Shown: positions 43,934 to 53,139, counted from the first letter of the stretch. The stretch: 64,000 nucleotides of DNA from Rhodococcus pyridinivorans (GCF_900105195.1 NZ_FNRX01000001.1:62001-126000); one strand, 5' to 3'. The notes: generated from the sequence alone by a model not told the origin. Translations and numbers: made by a program.

Positions 43934-46900
43934 TCACATCTGCGCCTCGGGGCCGGAATCTCGCTGTATCGGGTCCAGCTCGGGGTGCGGGTTCGCCGAC
44001 GGCTGCGATACCTGCTCGGGTTCGCTGCGCCGACGGGCGTCAGACGGGGTTCCTTCGCGGTCGCGTCGGGTGATCTCGGCGTCGATCTGGCCGAGGATGT
44101 TCTCTTCGGTGCGCAGGCCGTCGCCCAGTCGGGTGATGCGGTCGCGGACCCGGCCGATCGCCTGGTCGTCGAGGACGCGGGCGCGGTCGTAGCGCGAGGC
44201 CGCGGCCCGGTTGAACTGTGCGGAGCGTTCGATGATCGGCCAGTCCCGCTCCAGGGGTGCGGCGTGTTCGGCCGCCGCCACCGCCGAGGTTGCTGCCGTG
44301 ATCTGCTCTGCGGTGGCGGCCGGATCGGTGCGCAGCCGGTCGAGAGCAGCGCGGGAGGCTCGGACCGCCTGGATCTGCTGGTCTTGTCGCTCGACCTGGG
44401 CGATACGTTCGTCGACGGCGGTGATCGCGGAGTCGGTGCCGCTGACGCGGTCAAGCTCCTCCTGCGCCAAAGCCAGCAGCATCCGGTCCTCGGAGAGCCG
44501 TTGCAGGCTCGCCTGGCGGGCAGCGCGTAGTTCAGTGTCGCTGTAGCGGGCATACGGTGCGGCCGGCGTCACCGAACCCCGGCGCTGGGACGGTGGAGTG
44601 GTCAGCCGGGCAATCGCTGCTCCGGCCTTCTCGCGACGGGTCCCCTGTAGGTAGGCCAGTGGGTCGTGTTGGTCGTCGGGTGCATCGGCGACGACGCGGG
44701 AGATGGCGATGTCGCGCACGGTGGTGTTCCACAGCTTGATTCGCCGTGGATCGTCGCTGGGGGTGCCGACGGCGGCGAGCCACGGGAGGTTCTGTTCGAT
44801 CGCGGTCGTGAGGTAGGAGTCGATGAAGGCGTGCATCTGCTGCTGGTGGGCGCGGGCATAGGTGGTGAGGATCGGGTCCATCTGGGCCGCCGCGTCCGTC
44901 AGGGCCGGCACCTTGTAGTGCGCCAGATCGTCGCGGCGGGTGCGCGGCAATGCCGGTCCGTCGGTGGGGGAGATGCGGTCCTTGAGCGCTGCGGCCAGGA
45001 CACGACCGGGAGCGTTCGCGCCGTCGTCGAGGCGGCCGGCGCGGCCGTGCTCACGCATCACCTCGACGGCGTCGCACAGCAGGCTTTCGGTGTCCCAGCC
45101 GAAGGTTTCGGCCTGGGCGACGGACTTGACGATGGCTTCCCAGCCCCCGAGGTCGTGCACCCAGCCGAACTGCCGTTCGGTGAGGATTCGGCCGAGGAGC
45201 TGCTCGGTGTAGTCCTCGTACAGCGTGGACACGGCTAGTTCGTAGACCTCGGTGACCTGTGACCACGAGGCGGCCTTGCGCTGGGCCTGTTCGATCATTT
45301 GGTGGGCGGTGCGCTGTGAACCATCGCGTTCGAGGATCTTCGCCAGCAATCCGATCGCACCGGGGTGCTCGTCCTGGGCATGTTCGAAGTCCCAGTCGGG
45401 GAGCTCGTCGTGGGCGGCGTAGACGATGTTGGCGAGTTTGCCGCGAGTCAGTGCGACGTACAGCGATTGCCGATCCATGTTCGCTGCGGCGAGCACGTGG
45501 CAGTGGCCGACGGTCATGCCCTGGGAGCGGTGCACGGTCGTCGCGTACCCGAGTTGCACGTTCTCGGTGATGTAGTCGGCGGCGACGGTGACTTCACCTG
45601 AGCTGATGTTGTTGCGCAGGCGCAGCGATCCGTCGGTGCCGATCTCGGCCACGGTCCACAGATCGCCGTTCTTCACTCGACCAGATTTGTTGCCCTCGGA
45701 GTCCTTCACGACGTACTTGGAGTTGTTCTTGCGGGTGACCACCACGTCTCCGACGGCGGCTTCGAGACCGTCGGCGAGGACGACACCGGGGCCGGTGACG
45801 GTGCCGCCTGCGCGGTAGTAGGCGGCGGCCTTCTCGTTGAGTTCGCGCACCAGATCGTTGGTCGGGGCGACCATCAACGTGACATGGCCGGCCTCGACGT
45901 CGGCGACATAGGCGTCGAACACCATGTCCGCCAGCTCGTGGGCCATGCCTTCGCGGATGCGGTCATTGCGTTTGTACCAGTCGAGGGCGTCGACGTTGCC
46001 GCTGCGCAGCAGCAGGCTCGCGTCGGCTTCGCCGTCGGTGGCGAACCGGTGCACCTTCTCAAGGAACGGGGCGCCGGTCAGATCGGCGAGATCGCGCAAC
46101 ACGCCCCCGGCTTCGACGGAGGCGAGCTGCTGCGGATCACCCAGCAGGCGCACCACCGCACCGGCGTCGACCGCGATGCGTGTCAGGTCTGCCAGATCCC
46201 GGGCCGAGGCCATGCCCGCCTCGTCCACGAGCAGCAAGCTGCCCTTCTCGATGCCGGTCGCGATACCGGCACGGTGGCGGGTGAGCACGTCGGCGATGGT
46301 GCGGCCCTGCACCGAAATCTCTTCTCCGAGCACTTCGGCGGAACGGGCGGACGGGCCCAGGGCGACGACTGGTCCGTGCGTGGCCTCCCATGCGCGGGCG
46401 ATCACCGTCGCGGCGGTGGTCTTGCCGGCGCCGGCCGCTCCGACTGCGACCGCGACGCGTTTCTTCGCGGTGAGGAAGTGTTCGATCATGGCGATCTGGT
46501 CGCCGCCGAGGCTGTGGCCGGCTTTCTTCTCGGCGCGGCGGATCTGGCGTCGGATCACGAAGTCGGAGACGGTGCGCTCATCACCGGTCTCGGCTTGTCG
46601 GCGCACGAAGTCCTCGGCGTCGAGGACTGATTGTGCGGTGTACCGCATCTCGGCGCGGTCCACGAGATGACTACGTACCAGGCCGCGTTCGATGCGTTCG
46701 GTGATGCGCTCCGGTCCGCGATGCTCCTCCGTGAAGGTCGGCAGGCAGTAGTCCCGCAGGGCGAGTTCGAGGGCGTTGTCGTACATCGCCCGTAGCTCGT
46801 CGTCGTGGGCGAAACTGAACTCGCGTAGCTGCCGATCGAGTTCCGCGGACAGGGAGAACACCGTCCAGGTGCCCACCTTGCGCGAGAGCGTATCGACCGT

Positions 46901-48223
46901 CTTCTCCACCACGGCGGGGACCTGATCCGGGGACAGATCGGGGCGGCGATCGCGCTCGTCCTGCACAGCATCGACCAGTTCGCCGGGATCGCCGCCAGCG
47001 AGGATCGCCTCGGCCCGCTCGCGCCATTCGGCCCGCAACTCGGACAGCGAACGCGGTGGATTCTTGGCGTTGCGGGTGTCGAGGGTGGCCTGTTGCGCGT
47101 GGGCGTACTGCACCTTCTTCGGCGGGTTCTTGCCGTACTTGGCCTTGTACTCACGCGCTAGTTCTTCTTGGCGGGCCTCGATCGCGGAGCGGCGCGAGAA
47201 CTCTTCGATGAGCGTCAGCGGGATGCCATCGACCTCGTGGACCGGCAGCTTGCCGACCGGTGTATCGGGCCTCGGGACGAAGGTGACACCGAGCTGCCGG
47301 GCGACCAGATCGGCGACCCGGGTGTTGTACTTCTCTGACCCGGCGACGTTCGCCTTGTAGAGGATTGTGCCGTCGATGGTGGTCCACTTGCTCTCGGCGA
47401 AGACCCGGTTGAGCACGGCGCAGTGGGTGTGCAGGTTCGGGTCCGCGGCGCGGTTGTCGTAGTGATCGAACCGGGCCACCAGCAAACCCTCGGTCTTGAT
47501 CTTGCGGGCACCGCCGGCGCCGCGGCGGGTGTAGATCACCTCGTTTTCGATCCACTCCAGCGTCTCGGACACCGCCTGCGCGTGTGCCTGCTCGACCGCT
47601 GCCTTGATCCGTTGGTCTCCGAGGCCCCACAACAGGGAGATGGACTTGGCAGGAGTGAATACCAGGTCATAGCCGGCTACCGAGGTGCGAGTCTTGCCGT
47701 ACTGCTCGGTGATGAACTGCCAGATGTCGTCGTCGCTGAGCAGGGCGGCGCGCTCACCGTTGACGCGATGAAGGTGCTTACGGGCGGTGGAGAACTGGAT
47801 GTCCCTCTTGGTCTGAGTGTCGGGGTAGTCGCCGTGTTGCGCCTTGTAGGCACTGCACAATTCCTCAACGTCGTTGACGTATTCCTGACTCTTCTGGAAC
47901 CACGAGAATGCACGACCCAGAGCAGTCCGCCGCGACCACTCCAACCGCTCCCCGAGCGGGGCGTCCGCGTTCGGCCGCGTGTCGAATGCATCAGGCGTGC
48001 GGGCGGCACCGAACACCGACCGCATCGCCGATTCGGTGACTTCGGTGCCGATCTCGACGCCGACCTTCTCAGCCAACTTGCCGCACCAGATGCCGGGTGG
48101 GGTTCCCTTCGCGAGGTAGTACTCGACCGCATCAGGCTTGCGGGACTCGGTGGCGTCGCCCTTGGCAACATGCTTGGTCAGATAGACATAGCCGTCCCCA
48201 GCATTGAGCTTGTGGACGGTCAT
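43934..48223 (-). CDS. traA: MobF-type conjugative relaxase-helicase (TraA/TrwC-like)
   Basis: About 1429 residues. The N-terminal TrwC-type relaxase domain has candidate tyrosines at Y12/Y14 and Y35/Y36 and the metal site DPNLHTHCAVLNR near residue 265. The RecD-like helicase part has Walker A GAAGAGKTTAA near 600, VDEAGM near 663 and TVHRSQGMTVGH near 890. A long coiled C-terminal region follows. The enzyme nicks oriT, stays bound to the 5' end and unwinds the strand for export. ATG 48223 (MTVHKLNAGDGY) fits family N-termini; the frame also opens at GTG 48250. It faces a hairpin-rich region that is the likely oriT. Confidence 0.93.
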   Translation of the reverse strand: MTVHKLNAGDGYVYLTKHVAKGDATESRKPDAVEYYLAKGTPPGIWCGKLAEKVGVEIGTEVTESAMRSVFGAARTPDAFDTRPNADAPLGERLEWSRRTALGRAFSWFQKSQEYVNDVEELCSAYKAQHGDYPDTQTKRDIQFSTARKHLHRVNGERAALLSDDDIWQFITEQYGKTRTSVAGYDLVFTPAKSISLLWGLGDQRIKAAVEQAHAQAVSETLEWIENEVIYTRRGAGGARKIKTEGLLVARFDHYDNRAADPNLHTHCAVLNRVFAESKWTTIDGTILYKANVAGSEKYNTRVADLVARQLGVTFVPRPDTPVGKLPVHEVDGIPLTLIEEFSRRSAIEARQEELAREYKAKYGKNPPKKVQYAHAQQATLDTRNAKNPPRSLSELRAEWRERAEAILAGGDPGELVDAVQDERDRRPDLSPDQVPAVVEKTVDTLSRKVGTWTVFSLSAELDRQLREFSFAHDDELRAMYDNALELALRDYCLPTFTEEHRGPERITERIERGLVRSHLVDRAEMRYTAQSVLDAEDFVRRQAETGDERTVSDFVIRRQIRRAEKKAGHSLGGDQIAMIEHFLTAKKRVAVAVGAAGAGKTTAATVIARAWEATHGPVVALGPSARSAEVLGEEISVQGRTIADVLTRHRAGIATGIEKGSLLLVDEAGMASARDLADLTRIAVDAGAVVRLLGDPQQLASVEAGGVLRDLADLTGAPFLEKVHRFATDGEADASLLLRSGNVDALDWYKRNDRIREGMAHELADMVFDAYVADVEAGHVTLMVAPTNDLVRELNEKAAAYYRAGGTVTGPGVVLADGLEAAVGDVVVTRKNNSKYVVKDSEGNKSGRVKNGDLWTVAEIGTDGSLRLRNNISSGEVTVAADYITENVQLGYATTVHRSQGMTVGHCHVLAAANMDRQSLYVALTRGKLANIVYAAHDELPDWDFEHAQDEHPGAIGLLAKILERDGSQRTAHQMIEQAQRKAASWSQVTEVYELAVSTLYEDYTEQLLGRILTERQFGWVHDLGGWEAIVKSVAQAETFGWDTESLLCDAVEVMREHGRAGRLDDGANAPGRVLAAALKDRISPTDGPALPRTRRDDLAHYKVPALTDAAAQMDPILTTYARAHQQQMHAFIDSYLTTAIEQNLPWLAAVGTPSDDPRRIKLWNTTVRDIAISRVVADAPDDQHDPLAYLQGTRREKAGAAIARLTTPPSQRRGSVTPAAPYARYSDTELRAARQASLQRLSEDRMLLALAQEELDRVSGTDSAITAVDERIAQVERQDQQIQAVRASRAALDRLRTDPAATAEQITAATSAVAAAEHAAPLERDWPIIERSAQFNRAAASRYDRARVLDDQAIGRVRDRITRLGDGLRTEENILGQIDAEITRRDREGTPSDARRRSEPEQVSQPSANPHPELDPIQRDSGPEAQM

Positions 48224-48305
48224 CACGGCGCCGATTATGCCATGTCGCACCTTTAGTGCATGAGGTGTGTAAAGACTTTTCTGGCGAACGGAGTTCGGTG
48301 CAGGG

Positions 48306-48369
48306 TCGGACAGGACCTCGATGGTCCTGTCCGAGCAGCGGAGCTGCGTGTGTTAGGCGCGTGAGCGCC
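48306..48369. other. Candidate origin of transfer (oriT)
   Basis: Three inverted repeats stand in a row between the relaxase and the divergent gene at 48473: TCGGACAGGAC with its complement (48306-48316/48324-48334), GCAGC-GGA-GCTGC (48335-48347) and GGCGC-GTGA-GCGCC (48356-48369). After the second hairpin comes TGCGTGTGTTAG, which resembles the hairpin-then-TGCGTATTGTCT arrangement at the nic site of the MobF plasmid R388. The resemblance is partial, and the nicked strand is not determined. Confidence 0.5.
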
Positions 48370-48472
48370 ACGGTTTGTCGGTGTGGTGATCGGATCCGGA
48401 CGTCGATGGAGCGTCCTCGATTCCGGTCGTCGGCCTCCCCGCGGTCGGCGCGAGCCGCTACACTTCCGGCCT

Positions 48473-49036
48473 ATGGCCTCGACTTCCCAATCGGCGTCTC
48501 GCCGCTCACTTCGTCCGCACACGACACCGAACGTTCGGGAAAACGCCCGCCGTCAACGGGAGCGACTGCTCGCTCGTCAGGCAGAGCTCGAAACGTTGGC
48601 CGGCCCCATCCACGAAGCGACGGACAAGCTGTCCAAGCTCGAAGCAACGGTCGCCTCGCGGGCACAGGCTCCACTGAAAAAGATCGAGCGACTCGAGCAG
48701 ACCCGCGATCGTCGCATCAAGAAGATCCAAGAGCAGTACGCGGCCAAGATCGCCGAAATCCAGCGGGCGATGGAAGCCGGCACGGAGACGTTGACTCCGC
48801 AGGAGCGCGAGCAGGAATCATCGCTGCTGCGCGAGTACGCGGAAGCAATCGTGACGTTCAGCCGCAGCGCCTCGGCCTCAGAGCTGGCACCGCTGCTCGG
48901 CGTGAGCACCCGCGAAGCGAAGACGCTCATCATGCAAGCCAAGGCAGATCTCGGTGTCGCCGGTGCCGCCGAGTCGGCTGCACCGTCGTCCGACGACAAG
49001 CAGGACGACCAGCAGACGGTGCCTGCGGCGTCGTGA
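48473..49036 (+). CDS. Coiled-coil protein divergent from the relaxase
   Basis: A 187-residue protein with a basic N-terminus and a long charged helix of about 75 residues (ARRQRERLLARQAELETLAG, then KKIERLEQTRDRRIKKIQEQ), followed by a small helical domain (LAPLLGVSTREAKTLIMQAK) that could bind DNA. Its gene lies right beside the oriT-like hairpins and reads away from traA. A role as an accessory oriT-binding protein is likely from location; I do not recognise the family. Confidence 0.6.
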   Translation: MASTSQSASRRSLRPHTTPNVRENARRQRERLLARQAELETLAGPIHEATDKLSKLEATVASRAQAPLKKIERLEQTRDRRIKKIQEQYAAKIAEIQRAMEAGTETLTPQEREQESSLLREYAEAIVTFSRSASASELAPLLGVSTREAKTLIMQAKADLGVAGAAESAAPSSDDKQDDQQTVPAAS

Positions 49037-49046
49037 TGCTGCGGTC

Positions 49047-49592
49047 ATGAGTGACGATGTGGAGCCCGCGCTCGACATCGGGTTCCCGGATCTCGACGTC
49101 GAGATCGTCACTGAGGAGTCGGAGGAGCGGCCGCGGGTCCGGGTCGTGGACAACTCGCTGCGACCGTCGAAGACGAACATCGCGGCGTTCTGGTCGAAGG
49201 TCGTCAAGTCCCCGACGTGTTGGTACTGGGTCGGCGCGATCAGTGCGCCCGATGGGTACGGGCGGTTCAACTTCCAGCGCGAGAACCGGCAACGCACGAT
49301 GCTTGCGCATCGTTTCTCGGTGGAGCTGGTGCACGGGCCTCTGACACCGGATGTGGTGTGCGAGCACAAGTGCAACGAGCCACTGTGCGTGCGCGTCGGG
49401 ACGGGACACCTCGTGGAGTCCACACACAGCGAGAACGTGCGCTACGCGATCGCTCTCGGCCGGCTATCCGGTCACTCACTCCTCGACGGACAGGGACGCT
49501 CACGCTATGAGCGGTACGCCGCCGTTGACGTCTCCGCTCGTCGTGTCAGCGCAGTCGGTTACGGTTCGCCCGACCCGCGAAAGGATCGATAG
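49047..49592 (+). CDS. HNH-endonuclease-like protein
   Basis: A 181-residue protein. Residues about 55-140 show WYWVGAISAPDGYGRF, LAHRFSVELVHG, VCEHKCNEPLCV and TGHLVESTHSEN, the order of His, Cys/His and Asn residues seen in HNH nucleases of phage and plasmid origin. ATG 49047 starts ten bases after the preceding stop. The C-terminal 40 residues are divergent. It could be a free-standing homing-type nuclease carried in the transfer region. Confidence 0.65.
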   Translation: MSDDVEPALDIGFPDLDVEIVTEESEERPRVRVVDNSLRPSKTNIAAFWSKVVKSPTCWYWVGAISAPDGYGRFNFQRENRQRTMLAHRFSVELVHGPLTPDVVCEHKCNEPLCVRVGTGHLVESTHSENVRYAIALGRLSGHSLLDGQGRSRYERYAAVDVSARRVSAVGYGSPDPRKDR

Positions 49593-50249
49593 ATGACCAC
49601 ACCGCCGCTGCTGACCTTGCACACCGAGCACTTCGATCGCCTGACCCCGCATCCCGGTATTTCGACTGGACACTGGCTGGTGCAGGACGCTATTGAAGCT
49701 GAGGTCATCACCTGGGACCACGCCGTCTGGGGCGAGCTGATCTTCACCGTGGGGATAGAGGACTACGAGTTCGTTGTCGGTTACAGCGTCACCGGCGAGG
49801 TGTATCTCTCGTGGGCCGCGAAAGTGGACATCCCCCATCCGGGGAATCCGTCACTGGATCCCCTCGAGGACAACGACCGCTACCCGCCGTTGCCCGATCC
49901 GTTGCAGCAGCCGGCCGAGTTCCTGCGTCTGGTCGTCGATGAACTCAACGCGCTGCATGAGGCCAGCACTCGCATGGTCGCGGTGTGGCCGGGCAACACC
50001 GGCGTCCCGGTGCTGCCCCACCACCACACACCGAGGCCCGGATTCCTGGGTCGGGTGCGGGGTAGCCGAGAGATAACCATGGTGGAACGGTCACACATCG
50101 AAAAGCAGTTGTACGACGCGATCAAGCACGGCATCCGCCCGAACGAGAGCGAGCTCGAAGCGATCGTGGGCGGCGAGAGTGTTCCCCGGTCGCCGTCGCC
50201 GGCGGTCGATTTCGTGTTCCCCGACGATGCGGAGCGCGACGAGTTCTGA
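49593..50249 (+). CDS. Conserved-looking protein of unknown function
   Basis: A 218-residue acidic protein starting immediately after the preceding stop. The middle contains WDHAVWGELIFTVGIEDYEF and VVGYSVTGEVYLSW, probably a beta-rich fold, and the end has a short helical segment (EKQLYDAIKHGIRPNESELE). There are no membrane segments or catalytic motifs. It is the last gene before two hairpins that probably end transcription at 50287-50371. Confidence 0.55.
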   Translation: MTTPPLLTLHTEHFDRLTPHPGISTGHWLVQDAIEAEVITWDHAVWGELIFTVGIEDYEFVVGYSVTGEVYLSWAAKVDIPHPGNPSLDPLEDNDRYPPLPDPLQQPAEFLRLVVDELNALHEASTRMVAVWPGNTGVPVLPHHHTPRPGFLGRVRGSREITMVERSHIEKQLYDAIKHGIRPNESELEAIVGGESVPRSPSPAVDFVFPDDAERDEF

Positions 50250-50286
50250 CGGCGTGCGCGTGGTTATGCTGTGCTCGGTAGGACGT

Positions 50287-50331
50287 GCGCAAGCGTCGGT
50301 CAGGCTCGATGCCTGATCGACGCTCCTGCGC
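50287..50331 (+). terminator. Imperfect long hairpin after the rightward genes
   Basis: GCGCAAGCGTCGGTCAGGC (50287-50305) pairs with 50311-50331, apart from a 2-base bulge and two mismatches, over a TCGAT loop. It lies 38 bp after the stop at 50249 and is likely part of a double terminator. Confidence 0.6.
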
Positions 50332-50338
50332 AACGGAC

Positions 50339-50371
50339 GAGGCCCCCGGAACTACCGATTCCGGGGGCCTC
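50339..50371. terminator. Strong bidirectional hairpin between convergent genes
   Basis: GAGGCCCCCGGAA (50339-50351) pairs perfectly with 50359-50371 over a 7-base loop. It separates the rightward gene ending at 50249 from the leftward DUF4192 gene ending at 50387. Confidence 0.85.
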
Positions 50372-50386
50372 GCCCGTGTTGTGGTG

Positions 50387-51391
50387 TCAGATCCAGTCGC
50401 CACTGGGCGCGGGAAGCTCGACACGGAACTTCTCACGGGCGATACCGACCCCGGTGCCTGCGAGCTTGCGAATCAACGTCGGGTGCAGCCCCGCGGTGAG
50501 TGCTTCCTCGAGCAGTCCGAGCATCCGGGTGTCGCACAGCGGATGCTGGCTCACTTCCTCTCGCGCGGCGGTGAACGCGCTTCCGGCGGCCGGTCCCTGG
50601 AAGTTCACGTAGGCGAAGAACCCGGCGACGGTCAACGCGGCCACACGCTCACGGGTGCGCAGCTTGCTGGCAATCGCTTCCATCGTTTCGGAGGCAACGT
50701 TCGGGTCGATCACCGCCAGTCCCAAGATGGCGTCACGGGCGTGGATGTCGGTGGTGAGCAGCAACCCGACTCGTGCGGCGAGCGCGGCATCGGGGTCGGT
50801 GCGGGTGCTCACCAGCTCGGCCAGCTCGCGGATGATGCTGCTCGCGAACTCCTCTCCCATCGTCTTTTTCGCGGCGCGGGCGCGTTGACGATCGGTGACG
50901 GTCACCGAGTCCTTGCGGCGGTAGCGGGCGGTGAGCTCGGAGCGGTCGCGGGCGATGGTGCGGCCGTTGAGGACGGTCGCGGCGCCCACCTCGGTGGTGG
51001 CGGGGTCGGGGACCGTGCCGGTCTCGAACAGCCCGCGCATGTCGGTCCAGGTCTCGCCGCCGCGGATGCTCGGGGTGTAGAAGCTGCCCCACACATCGGC
51101 TCCGGCACCGAGCAGCATCGCGATCACGCGCTCGGATTCGTCGAGCACCTGATGGAAGGTGCGGTTGTCGGCGATCACGATGACGTACACACCCTCGGTG
51201 TCATTGGAGCGGCTGATCGCGGCGGTGACGAGCAGATGGTCCATCTCGCCGAAGTCCATCCGGGCGATGTGGGACAACCGGTTGCCCGCGAGGAAGACCA
51301 GCACGACCGACTGCGACGGCACGAAGCCCAGCATGGCCGGGATGGCAGCGATCATCTCGCCGGTGTTGTCAATCTTGATGGGCTCGGTCAT
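50387..51391 (-). CDS. DUF4192 protein
   Basis: A 334-residue protein with the DUF4192 N-terminal pattern (DNTGEMIAAIPAMLGFVPSQ, then SVVLVFL) and YVIVIADNRTFHQVLDESER. DUF4192 proteins are frequent on actinobacterial plasmids and chromosomes and have no assigned function. ATG 51391 has AGGCGG close upstream. The 5' leader contains a large palindromic structure at 51441-51619. It is expressed leftward as a single gene with its own terminator. Confidence 0.8.
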   Translation of the reverse strand: MTEPIKIDNTGEMIAAIPAMLGFVPSQSVVLVFLAGNRLSHIARMDFGEMDHLLVTAAISRSNDTEGVYVIVIADNRTFHQVLDESERVIAMLLGAGADVWGSFYTPSIRGGETWTDMRGLFETGTVPDPATTEVGAATVLNGRTIARDRSELTARYRRKDSVTVTDRQRARAAKKTMGEEFASSIIRELAELVSTRTDPDAALAARVGLLLTTDIHARDAILGLAVIDPNVASETMEAIASKLRTRERVAALTVAGFFAYVNFQGPAAGSAFTAAREEVSQHPLCDTRMLGLLEEALTAGLHPTLIRKLAGTGVGIAREKFRVELPAPSGDWI

Positions 51392-51440
51392 GAGCCGCCT
51401 CCTCAGTGTCGGGGCGGACCTGCTCGGCCCGCCTGTTCTT

Positions 51441-51619
51441 GGTGCCCTTCTGGCAAGGAGATGACGACCTGCACAGGGCCGCGGGAGTGCAACCCCCGGA
51501 CGGAAAAATCTTTCGAGGAGCGAAGCGGGGGAAAGAATTTTCCGGGCCACCAGGCCGCGCAGCGCCGGGGGTTGTGCGAAGCGGACCGCAGGTCAAAATC
51601 GGATGGTCAGAAGGGCACC
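51441..51619. repeat. 180-bp nested imperfect palindrome (possible structured leader RNA)
   Basis: Four pairs of complementary arms are nested around one centre near 51530: GGTGCCCTTCTG (51441/51608), GACCTGC (51466/51588), CAACCCCCGG (51490/51565) and CGGAAAAATCTTTC with one mismatch (51501/51531). No protein gene fits here. Read leftward it would fold as a long multi-stem leader of the DUF4192 mRNA. As DNA it could be a cruciform or replication-origin-like element. Confidence 0.7.
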
Positions 51620-51679
51620 TTTTCGGTGTTGTTGTGCAGGGCGGCGCGTCAGCGACGCTCGTTCCGGTGGACACCGAAG

Positions 51680-51719
51680 GTGGCCCGTGTCCGGCATCGA
51701 GGTGCCGGACACGGGCCAC
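51680..51719. repeat. Perfect 17-bp inverted repeat
   Basis: GTGGCCCGTGTCCGGCA (51680-51696) pairs exactly with 51703-51719 over TCGAGG. It lies in gene-free DNA 60 bp beyond the nested palindrome. There is no T-run. It may be a terminator protecting the leader region or a recombination/binding site. Confidence 0.7.
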
Positions 51720-52268
51720 GGGATGGGGAGTGATGGGGGTGTACAGAGATGCTGATCGGTCGTGCGGGATTCGGTACCTGTCTGGTCTTGGCGGTGCTCG
51801 ACGCACTGTTGGCGGCGTGGTTTCTTGCGGCCGGCTCACCCGGCCCAGGTCTCGGTTCGCGGCGATCGCATCACTGTTCGTCCTGGCCGCGGCTCTGCGG
51901 CGTCCACGAGCGGCACGCACGTCCTCGTTCGCGGACTCGGATCGGCCGGCCTCTGAATCCGGTGCTGCCGCGCCACCGCTGCGCGCTGGCTTGCCCTCGA
52001 ATGGCGGCCGGGGCCGGGGATGGGATCGGAGCCCGCTCGGTGGCCCATGGAGGCAGCGCGGCGGAGGTGGGCCAACAACACCGAAGTCCACCCGTCGTGA
52101 TCATGGTCGGTGGTGTCCGGCGGGTGCGCTACAGTCCTGTCCAGCGAGTCCGGGGGCCGCTACTGCCCAACACTCGGTCCGAGGATCCCTCGCGGGGCCT
52201 CGGCCCGAACTCGGTAACCTGGGGGATCACCGGGTTCGAGCAGTCGCGGCCCCTTCGACGCCGTGACT
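51720..52268. other. Gene-free or decayed region
   Basis: About 550 bp with only short, mutually shifted frames. One begins with a hydrophobic stretch (51749 on, GTCLVLAVLDALLAAWFLAA) but runs into low-quality sequence after about 30 codons, suggesting a decayed small membrane gene. No RNA gene is evident. Confidence 0.35.
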
Positions 52269-52436
52269 CTAGCTGCGGACGGCGTAGGTGTGAGCGTCGG
52301 CGACGGTGTAGCCCTTGTCGGTGTAGATCCGGTCGTCGCGGGCTCCGAAGCGTTTGAGGGCCGTGCGTTGGGCTCGCAGATCTTGGCCCGCGGTGCTGCA
52401 TCGGGCATATCCGATCAGGATTCCAACCCTGAGGCG
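52269..52436 (-). pseudogene. N-terminal fragment of a serine recombinase (resolvase)
   Basis: Read leftward, the peptide ILIGYARCSTAGQDLRAQRT, then ALKRFGARDDRIYTDKGYT, is the typical start of Tn3-type resolvases, including the catalytic Ser in ARCSTAGQDL. It stops at TAG 52269-52271 about 50 residues in, and no good start codon is present. The remaining catalytic and HTH domains are missing. It marks the right border of the transfer backbone as a former transposon or resolution site. Confidence 0.7.
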
Positions 52437-52703
52437 ACCACCGCACTGTTTGGGTCAGCGATACGAGATCCAAATGCAGGACGGTTAAACAGGACGGTCC
52501 AGCGACTCGATTCGGCAGGATGTGATCGAGTGCCAGGCCGTTTCGAGTGTGTTGTTTGGGGATCGTCAAACAGCACACCCCAAAGGCGAACCCGAACACA
52601 GCGGGCCGGGCAGATTTCCACCACGGCGGACTTGCGGAACGAACACCGCCCACTTTTGCGTTTGTTTCGTTTGCTGCGTATATTTCACTTAGAGGAGGTG
52701 GGT

Positions 52704-53138
52704 ATGTCCGCGATCGAACATCCCAGTGCCGTGGAGCAGGAACAGGCACGACAGGCGTTGAACGCTCTCCGGGACGTGACACCGAGTACCGACACGTTCG
52801 ACGTCACCGTCGCCGGGACGTCGGAGTCCGTGCACCTGCCGAGTTCCGCCCTGGAGTTGATCAAAGACGTACTGGCGAACATGGCAGCCGGCCAGGGCGT
52901 GACCGTGGTCCCTGCGCATGCCGAGCTCACCACCCAGCAGGCCGCCGAGCTGCTCAACGTCTCGCGCCCACACGTGATCAAACTCCTCGACCAAGGCCTC
53001 ATCCAGTATCGGCTGGTGGGCCGGCATCGCCGGATCCTGGCATCCTCATTGCTCGAGTACCGACGCATCCAGCAGGGCGATGCGCGGCGGGCCGCCGACG
53101 ACCTCGCCGCCCTGTCCGAAGACCTCGGACTATACTGA
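52704..53138 (+). CDS. Antitoxin-like protein with excisionase-type helix-turn-helix
   Basis: A 144-residue protein starting at ATG 52704 with AGGAGG at good spacing. The segment LTTQQAAELLNVSRPHVIKL, then LLEYRR, is a MerR/excisionase-type DNA-binding domain often seen in antitoxins of PIN-domain toxins. Its N-terminus (residues 1-60) is helical and may neutralise the toxin. It lies one base before the PIN gene. An AT-rich promoter (TATATT near 52680) and inverted repeats at 52553-52584 precede it, probably the autoregulated operator. Confidence 0.75.
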   Translation: MSAIEHPSAVEQEQARQALNALRDVTPSTDTFDVTVAGTSESVHLPSSALELIKDVLANMAAGQGVTVVPAHAELTTQQAAELLNVSRPHVIKLLDQGLIQYRLVGRHRRILASSLLEYRRIQQGDARRAADDLAALSEDLGLY

Positions 53139-53139
53139 C

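Noticed and set aside
51749..52357. Small membrane protein gene
   Set aside because: Only the first 30 codons look coding; the rest is arginine/serine-rich out-of-frame sequence and there is no ribosome site.
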